From the NCBI GenBank assembly GCA_035531675.1, contig DATKSL010000041.1, positions 181,633 through 245,632 on the forward strand: DNA of 64,000 nucleotides, written 5' to 3'. Source of the stretch: JAJPIG01 sp035531675. GTDB taxonomy: Bacteria; Desulfobacterota; Binatia; Binatales; Binataceae. Of this stretch, positions 51,493-59,861 are shown one piece after another. The position numbers were made by a program, and so were the translations under genes. Under the pieces are notes generated by a model, which was not told the origin of the DNA, did not search any database, and saw only the letters and a program-made list of their open reading frames with translations. How positions within the stretch are numbered: the first letter of the stretch is position 1; every line of letters begins with the position of its first letter.

Positions 51493-52677
51493 TTAGCGCC
51501 GGGTCGCGGCGGCGCGATCTGCGGGCGCGCTGAACTCGTCGCGAATCGCTATCCCGTTGGCATCCAGCGCGGGCGCGGCCGGCCGCGTGGCCGGATCGTC
51601 AAAGCCGCCGATCTTCATCGGATTGCCCGGAATTCGCAGTCCGTCCGATTCGACCATCATGTTGCGCGCCTTGACCTGCGCCATCTCGACCGCCTCCGGG
51701 ATGGTCTGAATGCGCGCGCATGGCACGCCTGCGGTGCCGAGCACCTCCACCCAATGATGCGCGGGTTTGGTGCGCAGCGTCGCTTCGAGCTCGGCGCGCA
51801 GCGCCTGCTCATGCTCATGGCGATCGCGATTGCGCGCAAAGCGTGGGTCGCGCGGCAGGTCGTCGCGTCCGATCGCCGCGCTGAGACGCCGGAAAACTTC
51901 ATCGCCGCCCGCGCAGATCACGAACGGTTCGTCGGCGGACTGGTAGGTGTCGAACGGCGCGATCGAGGGATGGCCGTTGCCGAGACGTCCGAGCGTGCGG
52001 CCGTGCGCGACATGTTCCATCACTCCGTGCAGCAGGTAGCTCACCATCCCGTCGAGCATCGCCACGTCGACCCGCGCGCCGCGTCCGTTTTTCTCGCGCG
52101 CATAGAGGGCGCTTGAGACCGCGCCGAACAGATAGACGCCGGCGGTCAGATCGGCGACTGAGGTGCCGACCCGGGTCGGCGGGCCGCCGGCATAGCCAGT
52201 GATACTCATCAGTCCGCTGAGCGCCTGGATCACGGTGTCGTAGGCCGGCTGGCGGCTCATCGGACCGGTCTGGCCGAAGCCGGAGCCCGAGGCGTAAATC
52301 AGTCGCGAATTCAGCTTCGACAGTTCCTCGTACGAGAAGCCGAGCCGCTCCATCGTGCCGGGGCGGAAGTTTTCCACCAGCACATCGGCGCGCTCGACCA
52401 TGCGCAGAAACAGCGCGCGATCGTGATCGGCCTTCAGATCGAGCGCGATACTCTCCTTGCCGCGATTGACGAAACTGAAATAGACCGATTTCCCGTCCCG
52501 GAACGGTCCGTATGCGCGCGAGTCGTCGCCCGTCCCCGGCTGCTCGACCTTGATCACGCGGGCGCCGAGGTCGGCGAACAGCATCGTGCAAAACGGGCCG
52601 GCCAGCACCCGCGTTAGATCGATTATGAGGACATCAGAGAACGGTCCGTGAGGTCGTTTGCCGTCGGTTGCGGTCAT
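51493..52677 (-). CDS. CaiB/BaiF family CoA-transferase (type III)
   Basis: 394 aa from ATG 52677, with GGGAG upstream; the frame opens 14 codons earlier without a site. Family features: VLIIDLTRVLAGPFCTMLFADLGARVIKVEQP, LVENFRPGTMERLGFSYEEL and the catalytic Asp in PAYDTVIQALSGLM. Type III enzymes move CoA between carboxylic acids via an aspartyl-CoA thioester. With the thiolase downstream it suggests activation and beta-cleavage of a carboxylic acid; the acid is not identifiable. Confidence 0.94.
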   Translation of the reverse strand: MTATDGKRPHGPFSDVLIIDLTRVLAGPFCTMLFADLGARVIKVEQPGTGDDSRAYGPFRDGKSVYFSFVNRGKESIALDLKADHDRALFLRMVERADVLVENFRPGTMERLGFSYEELSKLNSRLIYASGSGFGQTGPMSRQPAYDTVIQALSGLMSITGYAGGPPTRVGTSVADLTAGVYLFGAVSSALYAREKNGRGARVDVAMLDGMVSYLLHGVMEHVAHGRTLGRLGNGHPSIAPFDTYQSADEPFVICAGGDEVFRRLSAAIGRDDLPRDPRFARNRDRHEHEQALRAELEATLRTKPAHHWVEVLGTAGVPCARIQTIPEAVEMAQVKARNMMVESDGLRIPGNPMKIGGFDDPATRPAAPALDANGIAIRDEFSAPADRAAATRR

Positions 52678-52777
52678 GCCTTGCTCCCGGCGCCGCGATC
52701 GACGCCATCTGGGACGCATCGTAACAGAGCCATCCGCCGGTTGTCAGGCTGATGCGGACCCTGATTCGTTAAAGGGC

Positions 52778-52867
52778 GACCTAACCCCCGGCCCCTTCCC
52801 TAAAGGGCAGGGGAGTAAAAGAATCTGGTTCCCCTCCCACTTTAGGGGAGGGGTTAGGGGAGAGGTC
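52778..52867. repeat. Palindromic REP/MITE-like intergenic element
   Basis: An imperfect long inverted repeat: GACCTAACCCC at the left and GGGGTTAGG...GAGGTC at the right, with inner complementary parts (CCCTAAAGGG and CTTTAGGGGAG). It is G/C-homopolymer-rich, unlike the flanks, lies between the CaiB/BaiF gene and the unknown gene, and codes for nothing. Elements of this pattern are usually dispersed many times in a genome; only one copy is in this window. Confidence 0.6.
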
Positions 52868-52919
52868 GCTTGCGTCGTGGCAGCCGGGCCTGATGCCGCG
52901 GGCGTCGGCTCGGGCGGGA

Positions 52920-54092
52920 TTAGCGCTGCGGCCGGGCGCGCATCGCCTCGGCCGGCGTCACGATCAGCCGCGGCTCCTCGCGCTCTTTTTCCTGCTGCTC
53001 CGCGATCACCGCGCCGAGCATCGTGCGCACCAGGTGCTGGAAGAAGGGCATCCGCTTGAGGTCGGCGCCATCGCGAATTCTGGCCGCTGCCGCAGCCGCC
53101 TGACCGCCGCTGTGGCGGCGCCCGGTATGGGCCAGATAGTAGGCGATATCCTCGAGCCGCCGGCGCGCACGGATGACCGACGCGCCGCCGAAGAAGCCGT
53201 CGATCGCCTTTTCGATCACGCGCCCGATGCGGTCCTCCTGCTGTATCGGATTGAGCACGATCACGCTCTGCTGAATCTCGGCGATTTCATCGACGTACGG
53301 TTTGATCGCCGCGGCCGGGAACTTCCAGGCCAGTACCTCGGGCTCCTTGAGCAACTCGATACCGGGCTCGGCGGCCGCTTCAGCGGCGAGTTCGGCGTAG
53401 ATTGGATGGACAAAATCGTCGCCGGGTGGCGAGGCGGCGATTAGCTCGGCCCGCCAGGTAAAGAAATTGCCGACCGGGCCGCGCCGCGCCTCTGGAGTCG
53501 CGCGATAGGCTTCGCACAGCACCAGGTCGCACAGCCGCCAGTCGGCCTCGATCATCTTGACGCCGGCGCGCTCCTCGACCCGCACGCGATCCGCGCGCAG
53601 CTCGCGGCGACTGACCGGGCCGAAGTTACAACCGATGAGACCTTCCTCTTCAGAGGCGAAGCCCCACAACAGATTCAGTCCGCCGCGCGGCTTGGGTTTC
53701 ATGATCCAAACCAGCCGCACCCCGGTGACGTCGACCGGCGACAGCATCGCCTCGATATCCGGGGAGCCGGCGGGCGAGGGTGGGGCCGGACGATGCGCCG
53801 GCGGCTCGGCCCCGGGCGCAGGTGAGATGCCACCCTGGCGCAGGCGAAACAGCGCGCGGCGAATCTCGCGGCGCAGCGGCCCGCTGGCCGCCTGCTCCAT
53901 CGTCGCCAGCATATTCGCCGCACCCGCGCTGCGAACCGCGCCGAGCGCCCGCGCGATAGCGGCGTCGGTCACTTCCGCCTGGCCGCGCAGCATCGCCAGC
54001 GTGCGCAGCGCCTCTTCGGGATCGGCGGCGGGATTGAAGCCCGCCTTGCGCAGGTTCAAATCGTCCTGATCGAGCTCTTTGGGATGTGACAT
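52920..54092 (-). CDS. Conserved-looking protein of unknown function
   Basis: 390 aa from ATG 54092 (MSHPKELDQDDLNLRKAGF); the frame opens 11 codons earlier at a TTG. N-terminal helical region with repeats like a HEAT/ARM surface (LRTLAMLRGQAEVTDAAIARALGAV), a Pro-rich linker near 105-125, then a mixed domain containing VRLVWIMKPKPRGGLNLLWGFASEEEGLIGCNFG. No signal peptide or membrane helix. I do not recognise the family. It is alone between the repeat element and the Nudix gene. Codon use looks like its neighbours. Confidence 0.75.
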   Translation of the reverse strand: MSHPKELDQDDLNLRKAGFNPAADPEEALRTLAMLRGQAEVTDAAIARALGAVRSAGAANMLATMEQAASGPLRREIRRALFRLRQGGISPAPGAEPPAHRPAPPSPAGSPDIEAMLSPVDVTGVRLVWIMKPKPRGGLNLLWGFASEEEGLIGCNFGPVSRRELRADRVRVEERAGVKMIEADWRLCDLVLCEAYRATPEARRGPVGNFFTWRAELIAASPPGDDFVHPIYAELAAEAAAEPGIELLKEPEVLAWKFPAAAIKPYVDEIAEIQQSVIVLNPIQQEDRIGRVIEKAIDGFFGGASVIRARRRLEDIAYYLAHTGRRHSGGQAAAAAARIRDGADLKRMPFFQHLVRTMLGAVIAEQQEKEREEPRLIVTPAEAMRARPQR

Positions 54093-54149
54093 GGGAATGG
54101 ACAGGCGTCGGCCGAATCGTCGCAAGCTATGCGCCGGCTCGTGCCACTG

Positions 54150-54779
54150 TCAAGCGATCGGTTGGCGTCCTCGCTCCATCGTTTCGATCAGGCTCATCGT
54201 GATGCGATAGGTGAGGCCCCAGATCGGCCGGTTGTCATAAACGATCGCGGGGAATCGCCACTCGAGTCCGTCGCGTTGCCAGATGTAGGTCTGGCGATAG
54301 CGCGTGTCGCGCAATACCGCCATCGGGACGCTGAAAATCTCCGCTACCTCGTGTGGATTGGCGCGCAGCGTGGTCGGCCACGGAATCAGGCCGGCGAACG
54401 GCGCCACCATGATGCCGCTGGTCGCCGTGCGCATCCCCGGAAACGCGCCCAGCACTTCAACTGCGGCGGGTTCGATGCCGACCTCTTCGTGGGTCTCGCG
54501 CAGCGCCGCCGCCATCGGACTCTGATCCTCGGGATCGACCCGCCCGCCGGGGAAGGCGACCTGTCCGCGATGGCTCACGTGATCGGAGCGCAGAATGTAG
54601 AGCAGATGGAGATCGCCGGAGCGCTCGAAAATCGGCACCAGCACCGCCGCCAGCCGCTCACCCTCGGGCTGCGCCGCGGTCTTGGGGTCGAGCAGTCCAC
54701 GGCGCAACCGCCCCAGTCCGCGATCGAGATCGGTTTTGATGCCGCTGTCGTCCACCTGTGCGATGCTCACCAGAATCAT
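54150..54779 (-). CDS. Nudix hydrolase, CoA pyrophosphatase type
   Basis: 209 aa from ATG 54779 (MILVSIAQVDD); an earlier TTG is unlikely. The UPF0035 signature LLYILRSDHVSHRGQVAFPGG is followed by the Nudix box core RETHEEVGI. This branch hydrolyses CoA or its derivatives to 3',5'-ADP and phosphopantetheine. It is divergent from thiI, with about 70 bases between starts. Confidence 0.9.
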   Translation of the reverse strand: MILVSIAQVDDSGIKTDLDRGLGRLRRGLLDPKTAAQPEGERLAAVLVPIFERSGDLHLLYILRSDHVSHRGQVAFPGGRVDPEDQSPMAAALRETHEEVGIEPAAVEVLGAFPGMRTATSGIMVAPFAGLIPWPTTLRANPHEVAEIFSVPMAVLRDTRYRQTYIWQRDGLEWRFPAIVYDNRPIWGLTYRITMSLIETMERGRQPIA

Positions 54780-54848
54780 CGCCCACGCACGATTTCGGCG
54801 CAAGGACGATACTGGCGCCCGGGCGTCGCCGACAGCTACGCTTGGTCC

Positions 54849-56072
54849 ATGCCGTCGCTTGAGTCACATGCCGGGTCGCGCCGGGCTGAACGTTACCTGA
54901 TTGGACGCTACCATGAGATCGCGCTCAAGGGGCGCAACCAGTGGCGCTTCGTCGATCAATTGAAGCGCAACCTGCGCGGCGTGTTCGCCGGTATCAGGCT
55001 GGGCGCGATGCGCGGGGCGGGGCCGCGCCTGATGGTTGAGTTGCCGGACGAGGCTGGCGACGAGTTAATCGCCGAGCGCGCGGCGCTGGTCTTCGGCCTG
55101 CAGAACTTTTCGATCAGCCGGCGGGTGCCGCTCGATATCGAGGCGCTCAAGCGCGAGTCGATAGCGGCCTCGCGCCGCCAGCCGGGCCGCAGCTTCGAGG
55201 TCAGAACCCGCCGCGCGGAGAAGCGCTTCGCGCTCAACTCGATGGAGATCGATCGGATCGTCGGCGCGGCGGTGGTCGAGGCGCTCGGCCTCAAGGTCGA
55301 TCTCGGCCATCCGGACTTCACCGTCTCGATCGAAATCCTGCCCGAGGCGGCCTACGTCGCGGTCGGCAAACATCCCGGCGCCGGCGGCCTGCCGGTCGGT
55401 ATCGCCGGCCGCGGACTGGCGCTGCTATCGGGCGGAATCGATTCGCCGGTCGCGGCCTACCGCATGATGCGCCGCGGACTGCGGCTCGATTTCGTGCATT
55501 TCCACAGCCATCCGCTGGTCTCGCCGGCGAGCCGCGAGAAGGCCGCCGATTTGGCGACCCATCTGACCCGCTTCCAGGGCCATTGTGCGCTGATGCTGGT
55601 GCCGTTCGCTGAGGTCCAGCGCGAGATCGTCGCCGGCGCGCTGCGGCCGCTGCGCGTGGTGCTCTACCGCCGCTTCATGATGCGCATCGCGACCGCGCTG
55701 GCCCGTCAACAGAATGCCGCCGCGCTGGTGACGGGCGAGAGCCTCGGGCAGGTCGCCTCGCAGACGCTGGCCAACATGACCGTGATCGAGGAGGCCGCCG
55801 GGCTGCCGGTGCTGCGGCCGCTGGTCGGGATGGACAAGAACGAAATCGTCGACCAGGCGCGCACGCTTGGCACCTTCGAGACCTCGATCATCCCGGACCA
55901 GGATTGCTGCTCGCTGTTCGTCCCCGCCCATCCCGAAACCCGCGCCAGCCTGGCCGAGGTCGAACGGGTCGAGAGCCGCTTCGATATCGATCGGATGGTC
56001 GGCGCGGCGGTGAGCGCGACCGAGACCCAGCGCTTTCAGTTTCCTCCGATGCCGGCTGAGCGCGCGGCCTAG
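54849..56072 (+). CDS. thiI: tRNA 4-thiouridine synthetase ThiI (without rhodanese domain)
   Basis: 407 aa from ATG 54849; the open frame extends far upstream, but that part is the antisense of the Nudix gene. Ferredoxin-like/THUMP N-terminus (RYHEIALKGRNQWRFVDQL), PP-loop SGGIDSP at 194-200, and the C-terminal CCSLFVPAHPET. It adenylates U8 of tRNA and adds sulfur, and in some bacteria also serves thiazole synthesis. The C-terminal rhodanese domain of E. coli ThiI is absent, so sulfur must arrive from another carrier. Confidence 0.94.
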   Translation: MPSLESHAGSRRAERYLIGRYHEIALKGRNQWRFVDQLKRNLRGVFAGIRLGAMRGAGPRLMVELPDEAGDELIAERAALVFGLQNFSISRRVPLDIEALKRESIAASRRQPGRSFEVRTRRAEKRFALNSMEIDRIVGAAVVEALGLKVDLGHPDFTVSIEILPEAAYVAVGKHPGAGGLPVGIAGRGLALLSGGIDSPVAAYRMMRRGLRLDFVHFHSHPLVSPASREKAADLATHLTRFQGHCALMLVPFAEVQREIVAGALRPLRVVLYRRFMMRIATALARQQNAAALVTGESLGQVASQTLANMTVIEEAAGLPVLRPLVGMDKNEIVDQARTLGTFETSIIPDQDCCSLFVPAHPETRASLAEVERVESRFDIDRMVGAAVSATETQRFQFPPMPAERAA

Positions 56073-56192
56073 CAGGCACGATCGCGCAATCGCACGAGGC
56101 CGCGGAGCGTTCGCCGAGTTTCCCCTGTCAGCCGCGCCGGCGCTATAGTTTGGGCTTGCCCGGGGCAACCTCATCGGGACGGGGATCACACG

Positions 56193-57230
56193 ATGATCGC
56201 GACTGAACTCAATCACGCCAAGTGCAAGAGTTACCTGCTGGTCTCGGAATCGGACGGCAAGGCGGTAATGATCGATCCGGTCCGCGAGCGCATCGATCGC
56301 TACCTCGCCGTGCTGGCCTACCACCGCCGGCACCTGGAGCTGATAATCGACACCCACACGCACGCCGACCATCGCACCGGCGCCTTCGAGTTGGGCGAGT
56401 TGACCGGTGCGCCGGTGGCGATGCATCGGCGGGCGCCCGCGCCGCACGTCGCCGTCCATCTGCAGGACGGCCAATGGCTGGCGGTCGGCGACCTCCGCAT
56501 CCAGGTGCTCCATACGCCCGGTCATACGCCCGATTCGATCAGCCTGTACGCGGGCGACCGGGTCTTCACCGGCGACGTGCTGCTGATCCACGGCACCGGG
56601 CGGGCCGACTTCGCCGACGGCGATCCGGGCGCCCAGTACGACGCGATTACGCAGAAGCTGTTCGCGCTGCCGGATCAAACGATGGTCTTTCCGGCGCACG
56701 ACTACCGCGGTCATACGCAATCGACGATTGGCGATGAGAAGCGCGGCAATCCGCGCATCGCGAACCGTTCGCGCGATCAGTACATCGAGATCATGAACCA
56801 TCTCGGCCTGCCGCTGCCCGACAGTATCCAGGAAGCGCTGCAGCCGAATCAGTCGGCGCTCGACGCCGATTCGATGCATTTTCCGACCTACGCGCAGCTC
56901 AACCAGGTGCGCCAGGTCGCGGCCGCGGAGGTCGCGGCGCGGCTCGGCACGCCGAACCTGCCGCTGCTGATCGACGTGCGCGAGCCCGATGAGTTTCGCG
57001 GCGATCTCGGTCATATCGCGGGCAGCCACCTGATCCCGCTGCGCGAGCTGCCGGAGCGGACCGCCGAGCTGGCCGATTACAAGAACCGCGACATCGTCGT
57101 GATCTGCCGCGCCGGCGCGCGCAGCACCACCGCCGCCGCGCTGCTGACCGGGATGGGCTTCGAGCGGGTCGGCAATCTGAAAGGCGGGATGCTCGACTGG
57201 AACGAGGCGCAGTTCCCGGTCGAACGGTAG
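56193..57230 (+). CDS. Persulfide dioxygenase-rhodanese fusion (MBL fold + rhodanese)
   Basis: 345 aa. Residues 1-230 are a metallo-beta-lactamase fold of the ETHE1 type: THTHADH (54-60), His111 in HTPGHTPDS and Asp128 in FTGDVLL, consistent with the mononuclear iron site. Residues 245-345 are a rhodanese domain with active Cys305 in VICRAGARS. Such fusions oxidise glutathione persulfide to sulfite while the rhodanese moves sulfane sulfur. It lies downstream of thiI on the same strand, about 120 bases away. Confidence 0.9.
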   Translation: MIATELNHAKCKSYLLVSESDGKAVMIDPVRERIDRYLAVLAYHRRHLELIIDTHTHADHRTGAFELGELTGAPVAMHRRAPAPHVAVHLQDGQWLAVGDLRIQVLHTPGHTPDSISLYAGDRVFTGDVLLIHGTGRADFADGDPGAQYDAITQKLFALPDQTMVFPAHDYRGHTQSTIGDEKRGNPRIANRSRDQYIEIMNHLGLPLPDSIQEALQPNQSALDADSMHFPTYAQLNQVRQVAAAEVAARLGTPNLPLLIDVREPDEFRGDLGHIAGSHLIPLRELPERTAELADYKNRDIVVICRAGARSTTAAALLTGMGFERVGNLKGGMLDWNEAQFPVER

Positions 57231-57250
57231 ACGGGTCCGGCGTTGGGGCG

Positions 57251-58402
57251 GTGGATGACGTGGGGATAAGATCGCGGATCCGGCGTGGTGCGCTGTGCGT
57301 GGCGGCGCTCGCGATCGCGACCCTGTGCGCGAGCTGCACCTGGCAATCGCCGCGGACGGTCGCGCAAAACTTCCTGACCGCGCTCCGGGGCCATCATTAC
57401 GAGCAATGCTACGCGATGCTTACCGAGGATGATCGCGCGGCCTGTCCGCTCGCGCGCTTTCTGACCATGGTTCCGCTGGCGCCCGAGGTGACCCGGCGAT
57501 GGTTTGGTCCGGTGCTCAAGGCGACCAGCTTCGAGATCGGCGAGCCCAGCGGGCAGGGACTCCGCCGGGTCGCGCCGATCAACGTCAAGACTCCCGACCT
57601 GGCGCGCTTCGAACGCATCATCAATGCGACGGTCGGGCTCGACGCCGACCCCGTTCCGGTGGCTCGCAAGACGCTCACGCATGGCGATTATCCGCAGCTT
57701 ACCTACCGGGACGATATCGTGATCGTCAAGGAGCATCATCGATGGCGCGTGCGGGTCGATTTCCGGGCCCGCCAGCGGGCCGCCGATCTGCGCCGCCAGG
57801 CGCTCGATTTCTATTACGGCGGATCCTACAAGGAGGCGATCGACTACTATCGGCAGGCGATCGCGATCCTGGAGAAAGCCGACGCCACCGGCGGCTGGGG
57901 GCTCAAGTTCCGCTACGCCCGCGAACTGCATGAAATCGACGGAATCGTCGCCCAGAGCGCGGCCGCGACCGCCTACACCGAGAATCTAAAGTTGAGCGAT
58001 ATCGGGCTGCGGATGTCGGCGACGCAGCATCCGGCGGTGTTCGGCAAGATCACCAATCGCGGTAATCGCGCGCTCGACGAAGTCCGGATGAAGGTGACGT
58101 TCTTCAGGGGGCATGGCGCCGCCCGCCGCGCGCTGTTCATCGAGCAGCACATCCCGATTGCGACTCCGCTGCAGTTCACCGATTTCACGATCAGGTCGCT
58201 GCCGCTGATGCCGGGCGAGACGCGCGACTTCGGCTTCGAGCTGAAGGCTCCGCTCAACGTCCAGCAGGTGTCCGATCCGTATGTGGCGGTGAGCGAGGTG
58301 GTGTTCACGCAACCCGACTTGATTCCGCCGGTCGAAGCGCATCCCCAGCGCCAGGCCGGCCCGGCCGCAACTGCCAGCGCCGCGCCGCGTCCCGGGCATT
58401 AG
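57251..58402 (+). CDS. Putative lipoprotein with TPR-like and FxLYD-like regions, function unknown
   Basis: 383 aa from GTG 57251. The leader ends LCASC, a plausible lipobox (Cys near 29). An NTF2/DUF4878-like segment (TVAQNFLTALRGHHYEQCYAML) is followed by a single TPR-like helix pair (LDFYYGGSYKEAIDYYRQAIAILEK) and a C-terminal beta-sandwich like FxLYD domains (FGKITNRGNRALDEVRMKVTFF). It may be a periplasmic binding or assembly factor. It follows the fusion gene by 20 bases and precedes the glycosyltransferase by 15. Confidence 0.78.
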   Translation: MDDVGIRSRIRRGALCVAALAIATLCASCTWQSPRTVAQNFLTALRGHHYEQCYAMLTEDDRAACPLARFLTMVPLAPEVTRRWFGPVLKATSFEIGEPSGQGLRRVAPINVKTPDLARFERIINATVGLDADPVPVARKTLTHGDYPQLTYRDDIVIVKEHHRWRVRVDFRARQRAADLRRQALDFYYGGSYKEAIDYYRQAIAILEKADATGGWGLKFRYARELHEIDGIVAQSAAATAYTENLKLSDIGLRMSATQHPAVFGKITNRGNRALDEVRMKVTFFRGHGAARRALFIEQHIPIATPLQFTDFTIRSLPLMPGETRDFGFELKAPLNVQQVSDPYVAVSEVVFTQPDLIPPVEAHPQRQAGPAATASAAPRPGH

Positions 58403-58417
58403 CCGAGGTTTCCAGCG

Positions 58418-59341
58418 ATGGCCGCGGAGCTGATAACGGTCGCGATCCCGACCCATAATCGCGCCGCGTTGCTCGGGCAGACGCTGGCGAGCCTGAACGC
58501 GCTCGCGATTCCGGACGGCGCCGAGATTGAATGCATCGTGATCGATAACGCGTCGACCGATTCAACCGCTGCGGTAGTGCGCTCGGCGGCGGCGGCGTTC
58601 AGGTTTCCATTGCGGCGCGTGGCCGAAGCGCAGCTGGGCTCGAGCTTCGCGCGCAACCGGGCGGTCGATGAGGCGCGCGGCGAGTTGCTGTGCTTCGTCG
58701 ACGACGACGCAGTGGTCGAGCCCGATTGGCTGGTCGAGCTCAGCGGCGAGATGGCGCGGCGGCGGCTCGATGTCGCCTGTGGGATGGTCCTGCCGCGTTT
58801 CCTGGCGACGCCGCCGAAGTGGCTGGGGTCGCGTCTCTACGTCAAGCTCGCGGTTCACGACGCGGCCGCGATGGAGCGGATGGAGCGCGCCGAGCTCGAG
58901 CGGCTGCATAACTATTTCAGCGCCAACGTCGGCTTTCGCCGCCAGACCTTCGAGTTGTTCGGACGCTTCCGCGAAGACCTGGGCGTGGTCGGCGGCAATC
59001 CGATCTCGGGCGAGGATACCGAACTGTTCGCACGAATCATGGCGCGGGGCGGCAGCGTCGGCTTTGCGCCGCGCGCCCGCGTCCATCATCAGATCGGACC
59101 CGAGCGGCTTACCTCCCGCTATTTGCGGCGCAAGAGCTTTGCTTTCGGGATGGGCAGCGCGTTCGAGGGCGGCGCGACCCACAATCGCATCGAAAAGCTG
59201 TTTCGCAACGGCGGCCGGATGTTGGCGGCGGCAGCACGCGGCGATCGCGAGGCGACGATCTATCATCAACTCGAAATGTGGAACTATTTTGGCTATTGCC
59301 GCGGCCGGATGATCCAATGGCGGAGCAGGCCGCGTTTCTGA
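58418..59341 (+). CDS. Glycosyltransferase family 2 protein
   Basis: 307 aa GT-A fold enzyme. N-terminal ITVAIPTHNRAALLGQTLASL, IDNASTDST and the metal-binding acidic cluster CFVDDDAVVEPDWL; a later ISGEDTELFARIM matches the catalytic ED region. No membrane helices, so it works in the cytoplasm or at the membrane surface on a nucleotide sugar. The acceptor is unknown and no polysaccharide locus surrounds it. Confidence 0.9.
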   Translation: MAAELITVAIPTHNRAALLGQTLASLNALAIPDGAEIECIVIDNASTDSTAAVVRSAAAAFRFPLRRVAEAQLGSSFARNRAVDEARGELLCFVDDDAVVEPDWLVELSGEMARRRLDVACGMVLPRFLATPPKWLGSRLYVKLAVHDAAAMERMERAELERLHNYFSANVGFRRQTFELFGRFREDLGVVGGNPISGEDTELFARIMARGGSVGFAPRARVHHQIGPERLTSRYLRRKSFAFGMGSAFEGGATHNRIEKLFRNGGRMLAAAARGDREATIYHQLEMWNYFGYCRGRMIQWRSRPRF

Positions 59342-59400
59342 CCGCCGCCGCCCGACTCATTATGCTAGTATCGACGCTAACCCATTGAGGAGAGCAAATC

Positions 59401-59847
59401 ATGAGACGTTCGAGGTTGCTGATCGTCGCTGCCATTGCCGTCGCCTTGGGGCTCTGTAGCGGGCTTGCGCCGCGCGTCCTGGCTCAGCCATCGCCCCCGG
59501 CGCGCGCTGAGAATCCGCCGCCCCCGCCCGGTGCCGGGATGATGGGGCGCCGTGCCTTGGGCCCGCCGAACATGATGGCCCAACCCGGTCAGCCGGGCGT
59601 GCCGCCTGGGATGATGGCCGAGCGTATGGAGCGTATGCGCCGGATGCACGAGCATCCGGGCTGCGGCGGCATGGGACCCGAGATGGGGATGGGCATGATG
59701 GGTATGGGAATGGGACCCGGCATGATGGGGCTGCCATCCGATGCGAAGAGCCGCGCGGAATTGCTGCAACTGCGCGGCAAGACCATGCAGATGTGGGGCG
59801 AGTGGATGGAGAAGCGCGGCAAGGAGCTCGAGCAGCAGGCCAGGTAA
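59401..59847 (+). CDS. Exported Met/Gly-rich small protein
   Basis: 148 aa, start ATG 59401 with GAGGAGAG upstream. A signal peptide (about 1-29, LLIVAAIAVALGLCSG...VLAQ) precedes a Pro-rich stretch, then a run of Gly-Met repeats (MGPEMGMGMMGMG, about 85-110) and a charged C-terminal helix (AELLQLRGKTMQMWGEWMEKRGKELEQ). Met-rich exported proteins can bind Cu(I) or Ag(I); that role is inferred. The fold is reminiscent of periplasmic Spy/CpxP-like metal-stress proteins, but no family is assigned. Confidence 0.75.
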   Translation: MRRSRLLIVAAIAVALGLCSGLAPRVLAQPSPPARAENPPPPPGAGMMGRRALGPPNMMAQPGQPGVPPGMMAERMERMRRMHEHPGCGGMGPEMGMGMMGMGMGPGMMGLPSDAKSRAELLQLRGKTMQMWGEWMEKRGKELEQQAR

Positions 59848-59861
59848 CCCGCCCGGCTGCT

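Noticed and set aside
54129..54848. Upstream extension of the thiI frame
   Set aside because: It is the reverse complement of the Nudix gene; ThiI homology starts after ATG 54849.
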